64,000 bases of DNA, taken from positions 62,001 to 126,000 of the forward strand of contig NZ_WHZU01000001.1 in assembly GCF_010667655.1 (NCBI RefSeq). The letters run 5' to 3'. This document shows positions 18,864-27,801 of the stretch, piece after piece. A program made the position numbers and the translations under genes. Source of the stretch: Bifidobacterium saimiriisciurei. Lineage in GTDB: Bacteria > Actinomycetota > Actinomycetes > Actinomycetales > Bifidobacteriaceae. A model generated the notes under the pieces. That model worked only from the letters and a program-made list of their open reading frames with translations, was not told the DNA's origin and did not search any database. The stretch's first letter is position 1. The number at the start of each line of letters is the position of its first letter.

Positions 18864-19787
18864 GTGAAGAAAGCGGTTGAAGAAGTGAAGCAGACCCCGC
18901 ACGGCGTGGCGGCCACCATCGCGTCGGCGCTCGTATACGGCATGTTCCCCCTGTATTGGGCGGCGCTCGACAGCGTGTCCTCCATGAACGTGATGCTCTA
19001 CCGCATCGTCACCGCGGCCGTGGTCATGGTGCTGTTCATGCTGGTCACCGGCCGCTGGGGCGGGCTCGTGGCCCATGTGAAGGCCATGTGGCGCACGCGT
19101 CGCGTGTTCTGGATGTCCGTGCTCGCCGCCGTGCTCGTCACCATCGACTGGGTCGTCTACATCTATCTCGTCTCCATCGGCCACACGTCCGAGGCCAGCG
19201 CCGCCGGCTTCCTCATCCCGCTCGTCAACATGATGCTCGCACTGCTTCTCCTGCGCGAGAGGACCAGCGCGCTCGGCATCGCGTCCATGCTCATCGCGCT
19301 CATCGGCGGCATCCTCTACGTCATCGACACCGGCAGGTTCCCCGGTCTCGCCCTCGCCATGGTGTTCAGCTACAGCGGATACTGTCTCATCAAACGCTTC
19401 GTGCCGCTCGACGCCTTCGAATCGCTGACGTTCGAGACCGGCGTGCTCACGCCGGTGGCGTTCATCGCCCTGGCCGTGCAGCCGAGGTTCGGCGTGCCCG
19501 CCGACGCCCCATGGCATGTGTGGGCGCTGCTCGCCGGATGCGGCGTGCTCACCGCCGTGCCGTTGGTGCTCACCTCGTACGGCGTCAAGCACGCGACGTT
19601 CCTCATGCTGAGCTTCACCCAGTACATCACGCCCACCATCCAGCTGCTGCTCGGCATCGTCGTGCTCGGCGAGCAGGTGCCCGCCCACCGGTTCATATCG
19701 TTCGGCGTGATCTGGCTGGCCCTGGCCGTATACTCCGTCGACCTCGTGCGGCAGCATCGCAGCCGCCTCGAACTGGGAAGAAAATAG
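18864..19787 (+). CDS. rarD: RarD/EamA-family membrane transporter
   Basis: A roughly 307-residue protein with 10 hydrophobic segments in two EamA repeats. The segment ALVYGMFPLYWAAL and the phrase HTSEASAAGFLIPLVNMM fit the RarD branch of the drug/metabolite transporter superfamily. The substrate is unknown. The best start is the GTG at 18864: a TATCAT hexamer 6 bases upstream (18852-18857) places the transcript start at or next to it, and the longer frame to 18771 encodes an Arg-rich non-membrane leader. This looks like a leaderless gene. Confidence 0.85.
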   Translation: MKKAVEEVKQTPHGVAATIASALVYGMFPLYWAALDSVSSMNVMLYRIVTAAVVMVLFMLVTGRWGGLVAHVKAMWRTRRVFWMSVLAAVLVTIDWVVYIYLVSIGHTSEASAAGFLIPLVNMMLALLLLRERTSALGIASMLIALIGGILYVIDTGRFPGLALAMVFSYSGYCLIKRFVPLDAFESLTFETGVLTPVAFIALAVQPRFGVPADAPWHVWALLAGCGVLTAVPLVLTSYGVKHATFLMLSFTQYITPTIQLLLGIVVLGEQVPAHRFISFGVIWLALAVYSVDLVRQHRSRLELGRK

Positions 19788-19815
19788 GCCGTCGCATCGC
19801 CTTCCTTCGGCTGCC

Positions 19816-19856
19816 GGCCTTCTGCGCCGCTTTTGCAGAAGGCCTGCAAAAGCGGC
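19816..19856 (+). terminator. Overlapping alternative hairpins after rarD (terminator or attenuator)
   Basis: Two mutually exclusive stems are present: 10-bp arms 19816-19825 with 19835-19844, and 13-bp arms 19826-19838 with 19844-19856. Both are perfect. They lie between rarD and the 41-codon peptide gene. There is no long T tract after either. Confidence 0.6.
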
Positions 19857-19901
19857 AAAAGCCGCAATCCACTTCGGAAAACCGCCATTGGAACGACCTA
19901 A

Positions 19902-19983
19902 TGTGCGCTGACGCACAATAATCGCGAAGGAATTGTGCAACGAATGGAAAACCGTTGCATCCGTAATGCCCGCCTCCTAGATT
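19902..19983 (+). promoter_or_regulatory. Promoter region of the peptide gene at 20023
   Basis: The -35 TTGCAT (19955-19960), a 17-base spacer and the -10 TAGATT (19978-19983) form a good promoter. Upstream lie two inverted repeats: TGTGCG-CTGA-CGCACA (19902-19917) and TGCAACG ... CGTTGCA overlapping the -35. The motif TTGTGCAA resembles the TTGCGCAA element at the peptide operon promoter near 42850. Confidence 0.6.
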
Positions 19984-20022
19984 GACAATCGCAACAAGGA
20001 AAACCAATCAAGGAGGTTCATC

Positions 20023-20148
20023 ATGAAGTTCGCAAAGGCATTCCAGGAGGGTCTCGCGATGGCCAGCTTCTCCAGCATGGATTACGTCAACAAGGACATG
20101 CTCGAGACCATGCGCTACGTCGCCCGTCAGATCGAAGAGGACAAGTGA
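20023..20148 (+). CDS. 41-residue peptide, member of a family repeated at 40-42.8 kb
   Basis: The ATG at 20023 has a full AAGGAGG 6 bases upstream. The product begins MKFAKAFQEGLAMASFSSM and ends RQIEEDK. It shares the family layout: M-x-F/I/L-K at the N-terminus, a hydrophobic amphipathic stretch with small residues (here EGLAMASFSSM), then a second helix ending in acidic residues and a basic C-terminus. I do not recognise the family. It has no signal peptide and no cysteine. A clear upstream promoter and no neighbour within 150 bases on its strand indicate a monocistronic gene. Confidence 0.75.
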   Translation: MKFAKAFQEGLAMASFSSMDYVNKDMLETMRYVARQIEEDK

Positions 20149-20305
20149 TCCGTCGCCGGTCATGATGCCCGCAGGCATCGGCTGGCATGAGTCATTCGGT
20201 CTTCTCTGATTCGAGGACCAGACCTTATCGATCGGAGATACGGCCAACGGCGTCCGTATATCTTCCTCTTTTTTCGTTTCTTCTTTTCTATGTTCCTTAC
20301 GTTAT

Positions 20306-22486
20306 TTACTTCAGCGTGCTCAGACGATACGTCTGCCATACGTCGCTGAGCTTCTGCCCGTTGGAGACCCGCTTCCACACGTTGAGCGCGGCCCCCGCCG
20401 CCTTGCCGCTGGCCGCACGCGCCGCCGCCGTGGGCGTGGCATGCACGGAACCGTCCTCAAGTTCGAGCCTGCCGTCGTTCGTCACCGTGGCATACCATTC
20501 CTGCCCCAGGCGCGGACGTTTCCACACCAGCTTCTCGCCGGGGACGAGCAGTCCTGCGTCGATCACCTGCATGATGGTGATGCGCCGCGAGCCCTGCGAA
20601 ACCCGTCGGGCCCCTCGGGACAGCGTCTCCTCGCTCACCGACGTCAGATCCACGTCGTCGGCGTCGAAACGAATCCGCCAGTATTCGGCAAGCAGCTGCA
20701 CGATCTCGTTCTGACGGCGCTCCAGCACATCGGGCGTCATGCCCGTCACCGATGTGAGTTCGGCGGTCAGCGGGAACCGACGGGAACGGGGAGCCTCGGT
20801 GATGCGCTCCATACGCGGCGTGAAGCTGTCGACGTCGGCCAGCTGCTGTTCGTTTGCCGCCGACAGCACCATGTTGCCGATGCGGTCCGTCCAATGGTCG
20901 CGCGTCGCCTCCGGCCAGGTGACGAACGACGAGTTCGGGCCGATCCTCTCCGGCAGGATTCGCACCACGTTGACGCTGCGAGGACGGACCACGGGCGAGC
21001 CGTTCCTCACGTCGTTGGCGCGCAGCAGCAGCACCTTCTTCATCGTGTCGTTCATCTGCATCTCGCCGCGCAGACGGGCCAGAGCGGTCTTGCGGTCCTC
21101 GTCGCTCACGCTGAACCCGGTCGACTTCTTCAGCTTGCGGCCATGGTCGAGGTCCTTGAGGATCTGCACCACACGCTGGCGACGCTGCGACGACGACGCC
21201 TTGCCGAGATTGTCGACGCCGGTCACGCGTTCCAGCGCGCGCAGCACCTTCACCAGCTGCTCCTGGTCCTTCTCCTCGAACGTGATGGTCTGCGGAACGC
21301 GCGAATGCCGCGCGGAATGCCGTCCGCCTTGCGGGCCTGCGTTCGCGCCCGCGTCGTTCCTCGCGGACGTCGCCGCCGTATCCGCGTCGTTCGTCGCGCT
21401 CGCCGAGCCGTTCGCTCCGAGCACGCCGACCCGCCCGATGTTGACCAACGCCCAGATCGCCACCGACTTCCATTCCGTCGTCGGGAAGTCGTCAAGCCGC
21501 ACCAGCCATTCCGACACCTCCTGCGGCAGGTCATACGCGTGCGGCTGGCCGAGGATGTTCCACGCCGTCGCATACGGCACGAGGATGTTGTTGATGAACT
21601 CCACGGCCGTGTTCTTCTCCAGATACGCGTCGAATGCCTTCGACTGGAAGCCGTCGAGGATCATGCGGTGCGACTTCTTCGGCGAAATGCCCAGCAGCAG
21701 GTCGTTGAAGAACGTCTCGACGTTGTCTCCCAACGGATCGACAGCATTGTCCCAACGCCTGCCGTAGTAGTCGCGGTCCGCGATGTCGATCGCCGAGATC
21801 GCCTTCGCCTTAAGCACATCCGACGGCGTCAGCGGCATGCCTCGCATGTTCATCACATCGAAGATGCGGTGCGCGCCGGCCAGGTCGTTCGTCGTCACGA
21901 TGATCATGAGCACGTTGCTCACCAGATACGAGGCGAAATACCGGCGCTCGTCGTCGGTCAGCGACGACAGCGCATCATACGCCGCCTTCGTGTTCTGCAT
22001 GATGTTGCGCTGCGCGTTCGACTCCAGGTCGGTGTCGCGAAGATCGAACAGGCCCTCCAGATTGCCCTCCTGCACATAGTCGCGGAAGAACTCCGCGTCA
22101 CGCTCGCGCAGGGTCAGCCTCGGTTCGGCCGCACGGCCGAACAGACGGTTGCCCTCCTCGAGAATCAGCGCATTGAGATTGTCGGACAGATCATGGTCCT
22201 TCTCCATGGCCCGCAGGATGGCGATGATGATGGTCAGCGACGTAAGGCGCTGCTGGCCGTCGATCACCTGGAACAGCCGGTTGTTCGGGTCGCCGTCGCC
22301 CACCAGAATCAGCGAACCGAGGAAATACGGATGGTCGGGATGTTCAGAGGCGTCGCGCAGGTCGTCGACTAGCTGCAGCATATGCTCGACCCGCCACGAA
22401 TACGCGCGCTGGAAGGCCGGGATGACGAACTGATAATCCGTGGAAAACACCTTGCCGAGCGGCTTCTCGCTCGCATTGATCGCCAT
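20306..22486 (-). CDS. DUF262 (GmrSD-like) protein with C-terminal RAMA-like domain
   Basis: 726 residues. The N-terminal DUF262/ParB-like domain has FQRAYSW (about 25) and DGQQRLTSL (76-84), the nucleotide-hydrolysing motif of GmrS/BrxU/SspE-type proteins. A middle region (about 500-545) aligns in order with the DUF1524/HNH half, but the expected H-x-x-P motif reads VVRILPE, with Arg in place of His. The last 90 residues (ITIMQVIDAGLLVPGE ... VWQTYRL) resemble a RAMA domain found next to DNA methylases. It is probably anti-phage or type IV restriction related. AAGGGGA is 5 bases before the ATG. It is divergent from the 22618 gene. Confidence 0.78.
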   Translation of the reverse strand: MAINASEKPLGKVFSTDYQFVIPAFQRAYSWRVEHMLQLVDDLRDASEHPDHPYFLGSLILVGDGDPNNRLFQVIDGQQRLTSLTIIIAILRAMEKDHDLSDNLNALILEEGNRLFGRAAEPRLTLRERDAEFFRDYVQEGNLEGLFDLRDTDLESNAQRNIMQNTKAAYDALSSLTDDERRYFASYLVSNVLMIIVTTNDLAGAHRIFDVMNMRGMPLTPSDVLKAKAISAIDIADRDYYGRRWDNAVDPLGDNVETFFNDLLLGISPKKSHRMILDGFQSKAFDAYLEKNTAVEFINNILVPYATAWNILGQPHAYDLPQEVSEWLVRLDDFPTTEWKSVAIWALVNIGRVGVLGANGSASATNDADTAATSARNDAGANAGPQGGRHSARHSRVPQTITFEEKDQEQLVKVLRALERVTGVDNLGKASSSQRRQRVVQILKDLDHGRKLKKSTGFSVSDEDRKTALARLRGEMQMNDTMKKVLLLRANDVRNGSPVVRPRSVNVVRILPERIGPNSSFVTWPEATRDHWTDRIGNMVLSAANEQQLADVDSFTPRMERITEAPRSRRFPLTAELTSVTGMTPDVLERRQNEIVQLLAEYWRIRFDADDVDLTSVSEETLSRGARRVSQGSRRITIMQVIDAGLLVPGEKLVWKRPRLGQEWYATVTNDGRLELEDGSVHATPTAAARAASGKAAGAALNVWKRVSNGQKLSDVWQTYRLSTLK

Positions 22487-22617
22487 GCCGTCCCCTTCGT
22501 GAAACTACGCCGATGTATCCCTGCCACTATAACGCGTGCACAGCGGGCGATGCATTACCGGAACGACGCGTGTTCGTGAGATATCGTATGGAACATACGG
22601 CACAAAGGAGCGGACTC

Positions 22618-23562
22618 ATGGAGCATCAGACCAGAACGGCGATCGAACTGCGATACTCCGGCAACGCGGCGCGCTCGCGGTCGTTGAACATCAGGTCGCT
22701 GGCGGCGTCGCTCAGCGGATTCACCGACGCCGTGGGCGAATACCGCAACATCGTGCTGCCGCTGATGAACCTCGACGCCGTCGCCGACTCCATGCGGCCG
22801 AGGAGAGGGGCGTTCGTCGCGTCGCTGGTGCTGCTCGGCGAGCCGGTCGCCATCGCGCGGGCCGCCGCGCCCGACGCCGGTGGCGGGTCCGGGCGCGGCA
22901 TGGCCGATGTGACCGACGTGACGGACATCGCCGTCGGATTCATCGAGACCATCGGCATCTTCAAGGCGCGCGTGCTCACCACCGGGGACCCGATGCCGAA
23001 CTCGTCGGAGCGTGCGGTCATGACGGAGGACGGCGTGGAGGTGACGTTCGCGGAGCAGGCCACGCCCGTCGTCGTGGACCATGAGGCCTATGTGGCGTCG
23101 AAATCCATTCGCCTCGCGAAGTACCTCGGCCGCGCGTTCGGCTCGTTCGCCAGCATCGACGTGGACATGGTGACGGTCTGCGCGCCCGATTCCGGCGGAT
23201 CGCTGGACATCCCGTCCGGCGTGGCCCGTGCCCTGCGCGACGTGGACGACCTGGTCGAGGTGCACAAGCCGCTTATCGAGACCCGTCAGCTGCAGATCGA
23301 CACCATCCAGTTCAGCTCCGACAAATGGCGGTTCAAGGACGGCGACCAGAAGTTCTATGCGCGCATCGCCGACCGGCGGTTCCTCGCGCAATGGGACCGC
23401 GGCGAGATCTCGTTCAAGAACGGCGACCGGCTCAACGCGGTCGTCCGCACCGAGCGCTCGTCGATCGGCGGCACGCTCACGTTGGGCGAGCGGTCGATTC
23501 TCAAGGTGAGCAATCCTCACGCCGTGCTCTTCCAGCCCTCCATCGACGACCTGATGGTGTAG
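22618..23562 (+). CDS. Uncharacterised protein next to the DUF262 gene
   Basis: 314 residues, soluble, with no signal peptide or membrane segment. I do not recognise a family. The N-terminal part (SLNIRSLAASLSGFTDAVGE) looks helical and the C-terminal third (KFYARIADRRFLAQW, INFKNGD-like loop) looks beta-rich. AAAGGAG is 7 bases before the ATG at 22618; upstream in-frame codons are not preferred. It is transcribed divergently from the DUF262-RAMA gene across 131 bases, so the two may belong to one system, but this is inference. Confidence 0.6.
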   Translation: MEHQTRTAIELRYSGNAARSRSLNIRSLAASLSGFTDAVGEYRNIVLPLMNLDAVADSMRPRRGAFVASLVLLGEPVAIARAAAPDAGGGSGRGMADVTDVTDIAVGFIETIGIFKARVLTTGDPMPNSSERAVMTEDGVEVTFAEQATPVVVDHEAYVASKSIRLAKYLGRAFGSFASIDVDMVTVCAPDSGGSLDIPSGVARALRDVDDLVEVHKPLIETRQLQIDTIQFSSDKWRFKDGDQKFYARIADRRFLAQWDRGEISFKNGDRLNAVVRTERSSIGGTLTLGERSILKVSNPHAVLFQPSIDDLMV

Positions 23563-23610
23563 CCGCTTCTCCACACGCTCCGGTACGCTTATGGACGTTT
23601 GTTTTCACTG

Positions 23611-23632
23611 CAAGCCGGCGGATTCCGGCTTG
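23611..23632 (+). other. Hairpin between the 22618 gene and the DEAD-box helicase
   Basis: CAAGCCGG and CCGGCTTG enclose a 6-base loop, 22 bases before the helicase start. There is no T tract. It could be a weak terminator or a 5' leader structure of the helicase mRNA. Confidence 0.4.
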
Positions 23633-23653
23633 AATTCCCGTTGAAAGGCTGCT

Positions 23654-25354
23654 GTGCCGAAGCATATTGATATTGACGACGTTGACGATGTGACGACCGA
23701 TTTTGATGACCGCTCGGATGATATGGACCATCCGGACGATATGGATGATATGGGAGGCAAGACGGACGACGACGCGCCCGCCGCCGTCTCGTTCGCCGAA
23801 TTGGGCGTGCCGAAGCCGCTGGTGCGTGTGCTCGCCGCCGACGGCAAGACCACGGCGTTCCCCATCCAGGCCGATACCCTGGCCGATTCCCTCGCCGGCC
23901 GTGACCTGCTCGGCCGCGGCAAGACCGGGTCGGGCAAGACGCTTGCGTTCTCCATCCCCCTGGTCGCCCGTCTTGGCGGCGAACGCTCGTCCGGCGCCGC
24001 CGCCATGCGTGACTTCAGGCGCATCCGTAACCGCGGGGGAGCCGCGTCGGATGCGCGGCTGCCGCATCCGCGCGGCCTGGTGCTCGCCCCCACGCGCGAA
24101 CTCGTCAACCAGATCGACGAGGTGATTCGTCCGCTGGCCGATGCCTACGGGTTGACGACCGTCACCATCTACGGCGGCGTGAAGCAGAGCCGACAGGTGA
24201 CGGCGTTGCGCAACGGAGCCGATATCGTCGTGGCCTGCCCCGGACGTCTCGAGGACCTGCTTGGCCAGGGCCTGCTGTCGTTGGAATCCGTGCGCATCGC
24301 CGTGCTCGACGAGGCCGACGAGATGGCCGACATGGGCTTCCTCCCCGCAGTGACCCGACTGCTGGGCAAGATCGATCCGCACAGCCAGCACATGCTGTTC
24401 TCCGCCACGCTCGACCACGGTGTAGACGGGCTGGTGAAGCGCTTCCTGAAGAACGCGCGCGTGCACGCCGTGGATTCCGCCGAATCGCATGTGGACGAGA
24501 TGACGCATCACGTGTTCGTCGTCACGCAGGGCAACAAGCATGAGCTGGTGCGCCAGCTGGCCTCGGGCATGGGCAAGCGCATCCTGTTCACCCGCACCAA
24601 GTACCAGGCGAAGAAGATGGCCGCCAAACTGGTGAAGGCCGGCATTCCCGCCGTCGACCTGCAGGGCAATCTTTCGCAGAACCAGCGCGACCGCCATCTC
24701 GCCGCGTTCAGCAACGGCGACGTACGCGTGCTCGTGGCCACCGACGTGGCCGCGCGCGGCGTGGACATCAGCGGCGTGGAGCTCGTGGTGCAGGTCGAGC
24801 CGCCGGCCGACCCCAAGTCGTTCCTGCATCGTTCCGGCCGCACCGCTCGCGCCGGCCATTCCGGCGACGTGGTCACGCTCGTGCTGCCCGGTCAGGAGAA
24901 GGAGGTGCGGCAGATGATGCGCCGCGCCGGCCTGCGCATCGCCTCCGTGGAGGTCACGCCCACCTCGCCCGAGGTGGAGGAGCTGGTCGGCGAGCATGCC
25001 CCGCTCGTCAATGGCTGGGAGCTGCCCAAGCCGGCGCCGCAGAAGCCTGCGGGAACCGGACGCCGTTCACGCTCTCGGAACAGGGGAGCGGCTGCCGCCG
25101 AATCCCGTGATGAATCGGAATCCCGTCGTGACTCCGGCAAGCGTGATTCCGCAAGGCGCGGCATCGACAACCGTGGCGGCGGCAAACGCGGCGCCGTGGC
25201 GCGCAACGGCGAGGAACGCCGACGCGGCAAGAACGGCGGCTCCTCCGCGCGCGGCGGTTCGCAGCAGCGCGGCGGCAACGCCAAGTCGGGTGGATTCCAC
25301 CGTCATCGCAAGAAGGCCGCCCCCTTCCGCATGGCCGGCGGCAAGAAGCGGTAA
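23654..25354 (+). CDS. DEAD-box ATP-dependent RNA helicase
   Basis: 566 residues starting at GTG (AAAGG 5 bases upstream). The N-terminus is an Asp-rich leader (about 1-45). The Q motif region is followed by Walker A GKTGSGKT (about 95), PTRELV (about 149), LDEADEMAD (about 217), SAT (about 249) and the C-lobe motifs RGVDISG and HRSGRTARAG. The last 130 residues are Arg/Gly/Ser-rich with RGG-like repeats, typical of RNA-binding tails in cold-shock or ribosome-assembly helicases. It is convergent with the exporter gene, with only 4 bases between stop codons. Confidence 0.93.
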   Translation: MPKHIDIDDVDDVTTDFDDRSDDMDHPDDMDDMGGKTDDDAPAAVSFAELGVPKPLVRVLAADGKTTAFPIQADTLADSLAGRDLLGRGKTGSGKTLAFSIPLVARLGGERSSGAAAMRDFRRIRNRGGAASDARLPHPRGLVLAPTRELVNQIDEVIRPLADAYGLTTVTIYGGVKQSRQVTALRNGADIVVACPGRLEDLLGQGLLSLESVRIAVLDEADEMADMGFLPAVTRLLGKIDPHSQHMLFSATLDHGVDGLVKRFLKNARVHAVDSAESHVDEMTHHVFVVTQGNKHELVRQLASGMGKRILFTRTKYQAKKMAAKLVKAGIPAVDLQGNLSQNQRDRHLAAFSNGDVRVLVATDVAARGVDISGVELVVQVEPPADPKSFLHRSGRTARAGHSGDVVTLVLPGQEKEVRQMMRRAGLRIASVEVTPTSPEVEELVGEHAPLVNGWELPKPAPQKPAGTGRRSRSRNRGAAAAESRDESESRRDSGKRDSARRGIDNRGGGKRGAVARNGEERRRGKNGGSSARGGSQQRGGNAKSGGFHRHRKKAAPFRMAGGKKR

Positions 25355-25358
25355 TCGT

Positions 25359-26810
25359 CTACTTCCGCCTTCCATCCCGCACGAACAGCGACAGCACGAA
25401 CGCCACGCAGGACACCACGGTCGAGACGACGAACACCGCATCCACGCCATGCGCCAGGCCGGCCTCCCCCGAGCCGGCCACCGATGCGGGCAGCGTGTTC
25501 GTCGTCATCACCGTGAAATACAAGGCGATGACGATGGCGGCCATGGTCTGCCGCAGCGTGTTGTTCATCGCCGTGCCATGGGGGATGAGCGGGCCGGTCA
25601 GCTGGTTCAGCGCCGTGGTGGTCAGCGGCATGAGGCAGAACGCCACACCGGCCATCATCAACGTGAAGAACACGGCCGGATACCACGCCGGCGTGTCCGC
25701 GTGCATGCGCGACAGCGCGAACGCCGCCACGGCCACGACGGCGATGGCCGGCGGGGCAAGACGCCGGATGCCCACCTTGTCGAACAGACGTCCGGCGATG
25801 GGGTTGAACACGCCCTCGGCCACGCCGCCGCCCATGAGCAGCAGGCCGGACTGCAGGGCCGTCATACCCAGCGAATTCTGGATGAACATCGGCAGGATGT
25901 TCATCGACGTGATGAACGTGACGAACACCAGAACGACCACGGCCATCGACAGGCTGAACATCGGACGGGCGAACACGCGGAAGTTCAGCATCGGCTGCTT
26001 CAGGCGCAACTGCCGAAGAATGAACGCCGCCAACGACACCGCGCCCACGGCGATCGAGCCCAGCGTCTCCGGCGCCGTCCAGCCGTCCTGGCCGGCGAGG
26101 CTGAATCCCAGCAGCACACCGCCGAATCCCATCGTCGACAGAACGACCGACGCGATGTCGATGCTCGGGTCGGTCTGCCTGGTGACGTTGCGCACCGTCG
26201 GAACGGCGGCCGCCAGCACGGCGACTGCGATGACGATAAGCGGCACGAACAGGAACCGCCACGGCAGGAAGTCGATGATCAGGCCGGAAAGCGTCGGCCC
26301 GAGCGCCGGCGCGAACGCGATCACCAGGCCGAACCAGCCCATCGCCGTGCCGCGCTTCTCCGGCGGGAACGTAAGGAACAGCACCGTCTGCAGCAGCGGC
26401 ATAAGGATGCCCGCGCCAGTGGCCTGCAGAATGCGGCCCAGCAGCAGCACGGCGAATCCGGGCGCCGCCGTGCATACGACCGTGCCGAACAGGAACATGC
26501 CGATCGCATAGAAGAACAGCTGCCGTGTGGTGAACCTCTGGATCAGGAACGCGGTGATCGGGATCATGATGCCGTTGGTGAGCATGAATCCGGTGCTCAG
26601 CCATTGCGCCGTGTTGCTGGTGATGTCGAATTCGCGCATGAGATGCGGCAGCGCCGACGTCATCAGCGTCTGGTTGAGGATGGCGGTGAAGCTGCCGACC
26701 ATCATGATGACGATGGGTATGTAGCTCATGCCGTGCGTTTCGTTCGTGGTGTTCTTGGTCGATGCCGTGTCCGCCGTCATGGACGCGGCGTGCTGTGATT
26801 CTTCCGACAC
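25359..26810 (-). CDS. MFS exporter, DHA2 (14-TMS) drug-efflux type
   Basis: 483 residues with about 14 hydrophobic segments. Motif A-like and motif C-like sequences (GRILQATGAGILMP, FAPALGPTLSGLI) and the opening ILNQTLMTSALPHLMREF are typical of EmrB/QacA-type drug:H+ antiporters. The start is GTG at 26810 with GAGGGG about 6 bases upstream; in-frame ATGs at 26780 and 26729 are less supported. No regulator is adjacent. Confidence 0.88.
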   Translation of the reverse strand: MSEESQHAASMTADTASTKNTTNETHGMSYIPIVIMMVGSFTAILNQTLMTSALPHLMREFDITSNTAQWLSTGFMLTNGIMIPITAFLIQRFTTRQLFFYAIGMFLFGTVVCTAAPGFAVLLLGRILQATGAGILMPLLQTVLFLTFPPEKRGTAMGWFGLVIAFAPALGPTLSGLIIDFLPWRFLFVPLIVIAVAVLAAAVPTVRNVTRQTDPSIDIASVVLSTMGFGGVLLGFSLAGQDGWTAPETLGSIAVGAVSLAAFILRQLRLKQPMLNFRVFARPMFSLSMAVVVLVFVTFITSMNILPMFIQNSLGMTALQSGLLLMGGGVAEGVFNPIAGRLFDKVGIRRLAPPAIAVVAVAAFALSRMHADTPAWYPAVFFTLMMAGVAFCLMPLTTTALNQLTGPLIPHGTAMNNTLRQTMAAIVIALYFTVMTTNTLPASVAGSGEAGLAHGVDAVFVVSTVVSCVAFVLSLFVRDGRRK

Positions 26811-26999
26811 AGTGTCCCCTCGGTGTTCTTGTTGTTGTCAGCCATTCATCGTGGTGCGCCGGCGGGCGGATGCGGCCGAAGCCGGTCGCCGTGCGCCGGA
26901 CGGGATGCCGAACCAAGCCGATTACGGACGGCCGCGTTCATCCGCGCGGTCGTAGCCCCTGCAAGAATTCAAATCTCCGACCGACATACTACCAACATC

Positions 27000-27300
27000 G
27001 TCGTAGCTCCGTCCTCATACGACGAAAAGGAACCGTGGAACGCGTTCGGTTCCCATTCGTTGTCGGGTCGTAAACGAACGGGAACCATGGAGGGCGTTCG
27101 GTTCCTGTCCGTTGTGGTTTTACGAACGAAGAGGAACCGTGGAACGTGTCCGGTTCCTGTTGGTTGTGTTTCCGCGAACAAACGGGAACCGCAGGGAAAG
27201 CCCGGCTCCCATCCGTCGTAAATTCCCCAACGAATGGGAACCATTACAGGGTATTCGGTTCCTGTTTGTCGTCGTTTGCGGCCCGACGGATATCCGCTTG
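27000..27300. repeat. Intergenic array of imperfect palindromic repeats, about 5 units
   Basis: Units of about 56-57 bp, each with GGAACC near the left, a variable 10-15-base centre, then GGTTCC or GGCTCC and a CGTTGT/CGTCGT-like flank. Each unit can fold into a hairpin. The units are non-identical and non-coding, and lie between the exporter gene and the FMN riboswitch. A related array occurs at 38700-39000. Confidence 0.75.
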
Positions 27301-27478
27301 GAGATTCGCCACAATATGGTTTTAGAGGAATGTTGACGAACGTGGATTTTCGTTGAGATTCCGGCGATATTGAAGGTGTTATCAACAATGGTGATATCCA
27401 CTATTCGAGATTGGGGCGTGATGCGGTCGCGTTTGTCGGCGACGGGCGCTTCAATCGGAACCGACAATTGAACACGCA

Positions 27479-27652
27479 TCTTCAGGGCAGGGTGAAATTC
27501 CCGATCGGCGGTATAGTCCGCGAGCATGCAGGTGCGAACCGCCATCCGGCCGGCAACGGCCGTCGGCGTTCGCGTTGAACATGTGGGAGCGAAAGCGCTC
27601 GTGAACCGGTGGGACTCCGGTACCGACAGTCATAGTCTGGATGGAAGAAGAA
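27479..27652 (+). ncRNA. FMN riboswitch (RFN element)
   Basis: The conserved blocks are in order: AGGGCAGGGTGAAATTCCC, then GATCGGCGGTATAGTCCGCGA, a variable stem region, and GAACCGGTGGGACTCCGGTA followed by CCGACAGTCATAGTCTGGAT and GGAAGAAG. This is the six-helix FMN aptamer. It precedes the rib operon and should repress it when flavin is abundant. Confidence 0.97.
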
Positions 27653-27676
27653 TGCGACGGCGTCGGCACGGTCGAC

Positions 27677-27711
27677 GCATCGGCGCGGCCGAACGGCCGT
27701 TGGGCCGATGC
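27677..27711 (+). other. Hairpin between FMN aptamer and terminator
   Basis: GCATCGGC (27677-27684) pairs with GCCGATGC (27704-27711), with an inner CGGCC/GGCCG stem. It lies in the expression platform; a role in the switch is possible but not shown. Confidence 0.5.
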
Positions 27712-27769
27712 GAGGCCGGTATATGTTCGTGCATATCCGCACTGTCCATCGCCATCGTCATAACGCAGC

Positions 27770-27801
27770 CCTGAATTCCAACGGAATTCGGGGATTTTTG
27801 T
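27770..27801 (+). terminator. Riboswitch-controlled intrinsic terminator
   Basis: CCCTGAATTCC and GGAATTCGGGG (one G-T pair) enclose a 3-base loop and are followed by ATTTTTG. It lies 118 bases after the FMN aptamer and about 100 bases before ribD, so control is probably transcriptional. Confidence 0.9.

Noticed and set aside
27526..27774. Open frame across the FMN riboswitch
   Set aside because: It lies inside the conserved RNA aptamer and its sequence is explained by RNA structure.
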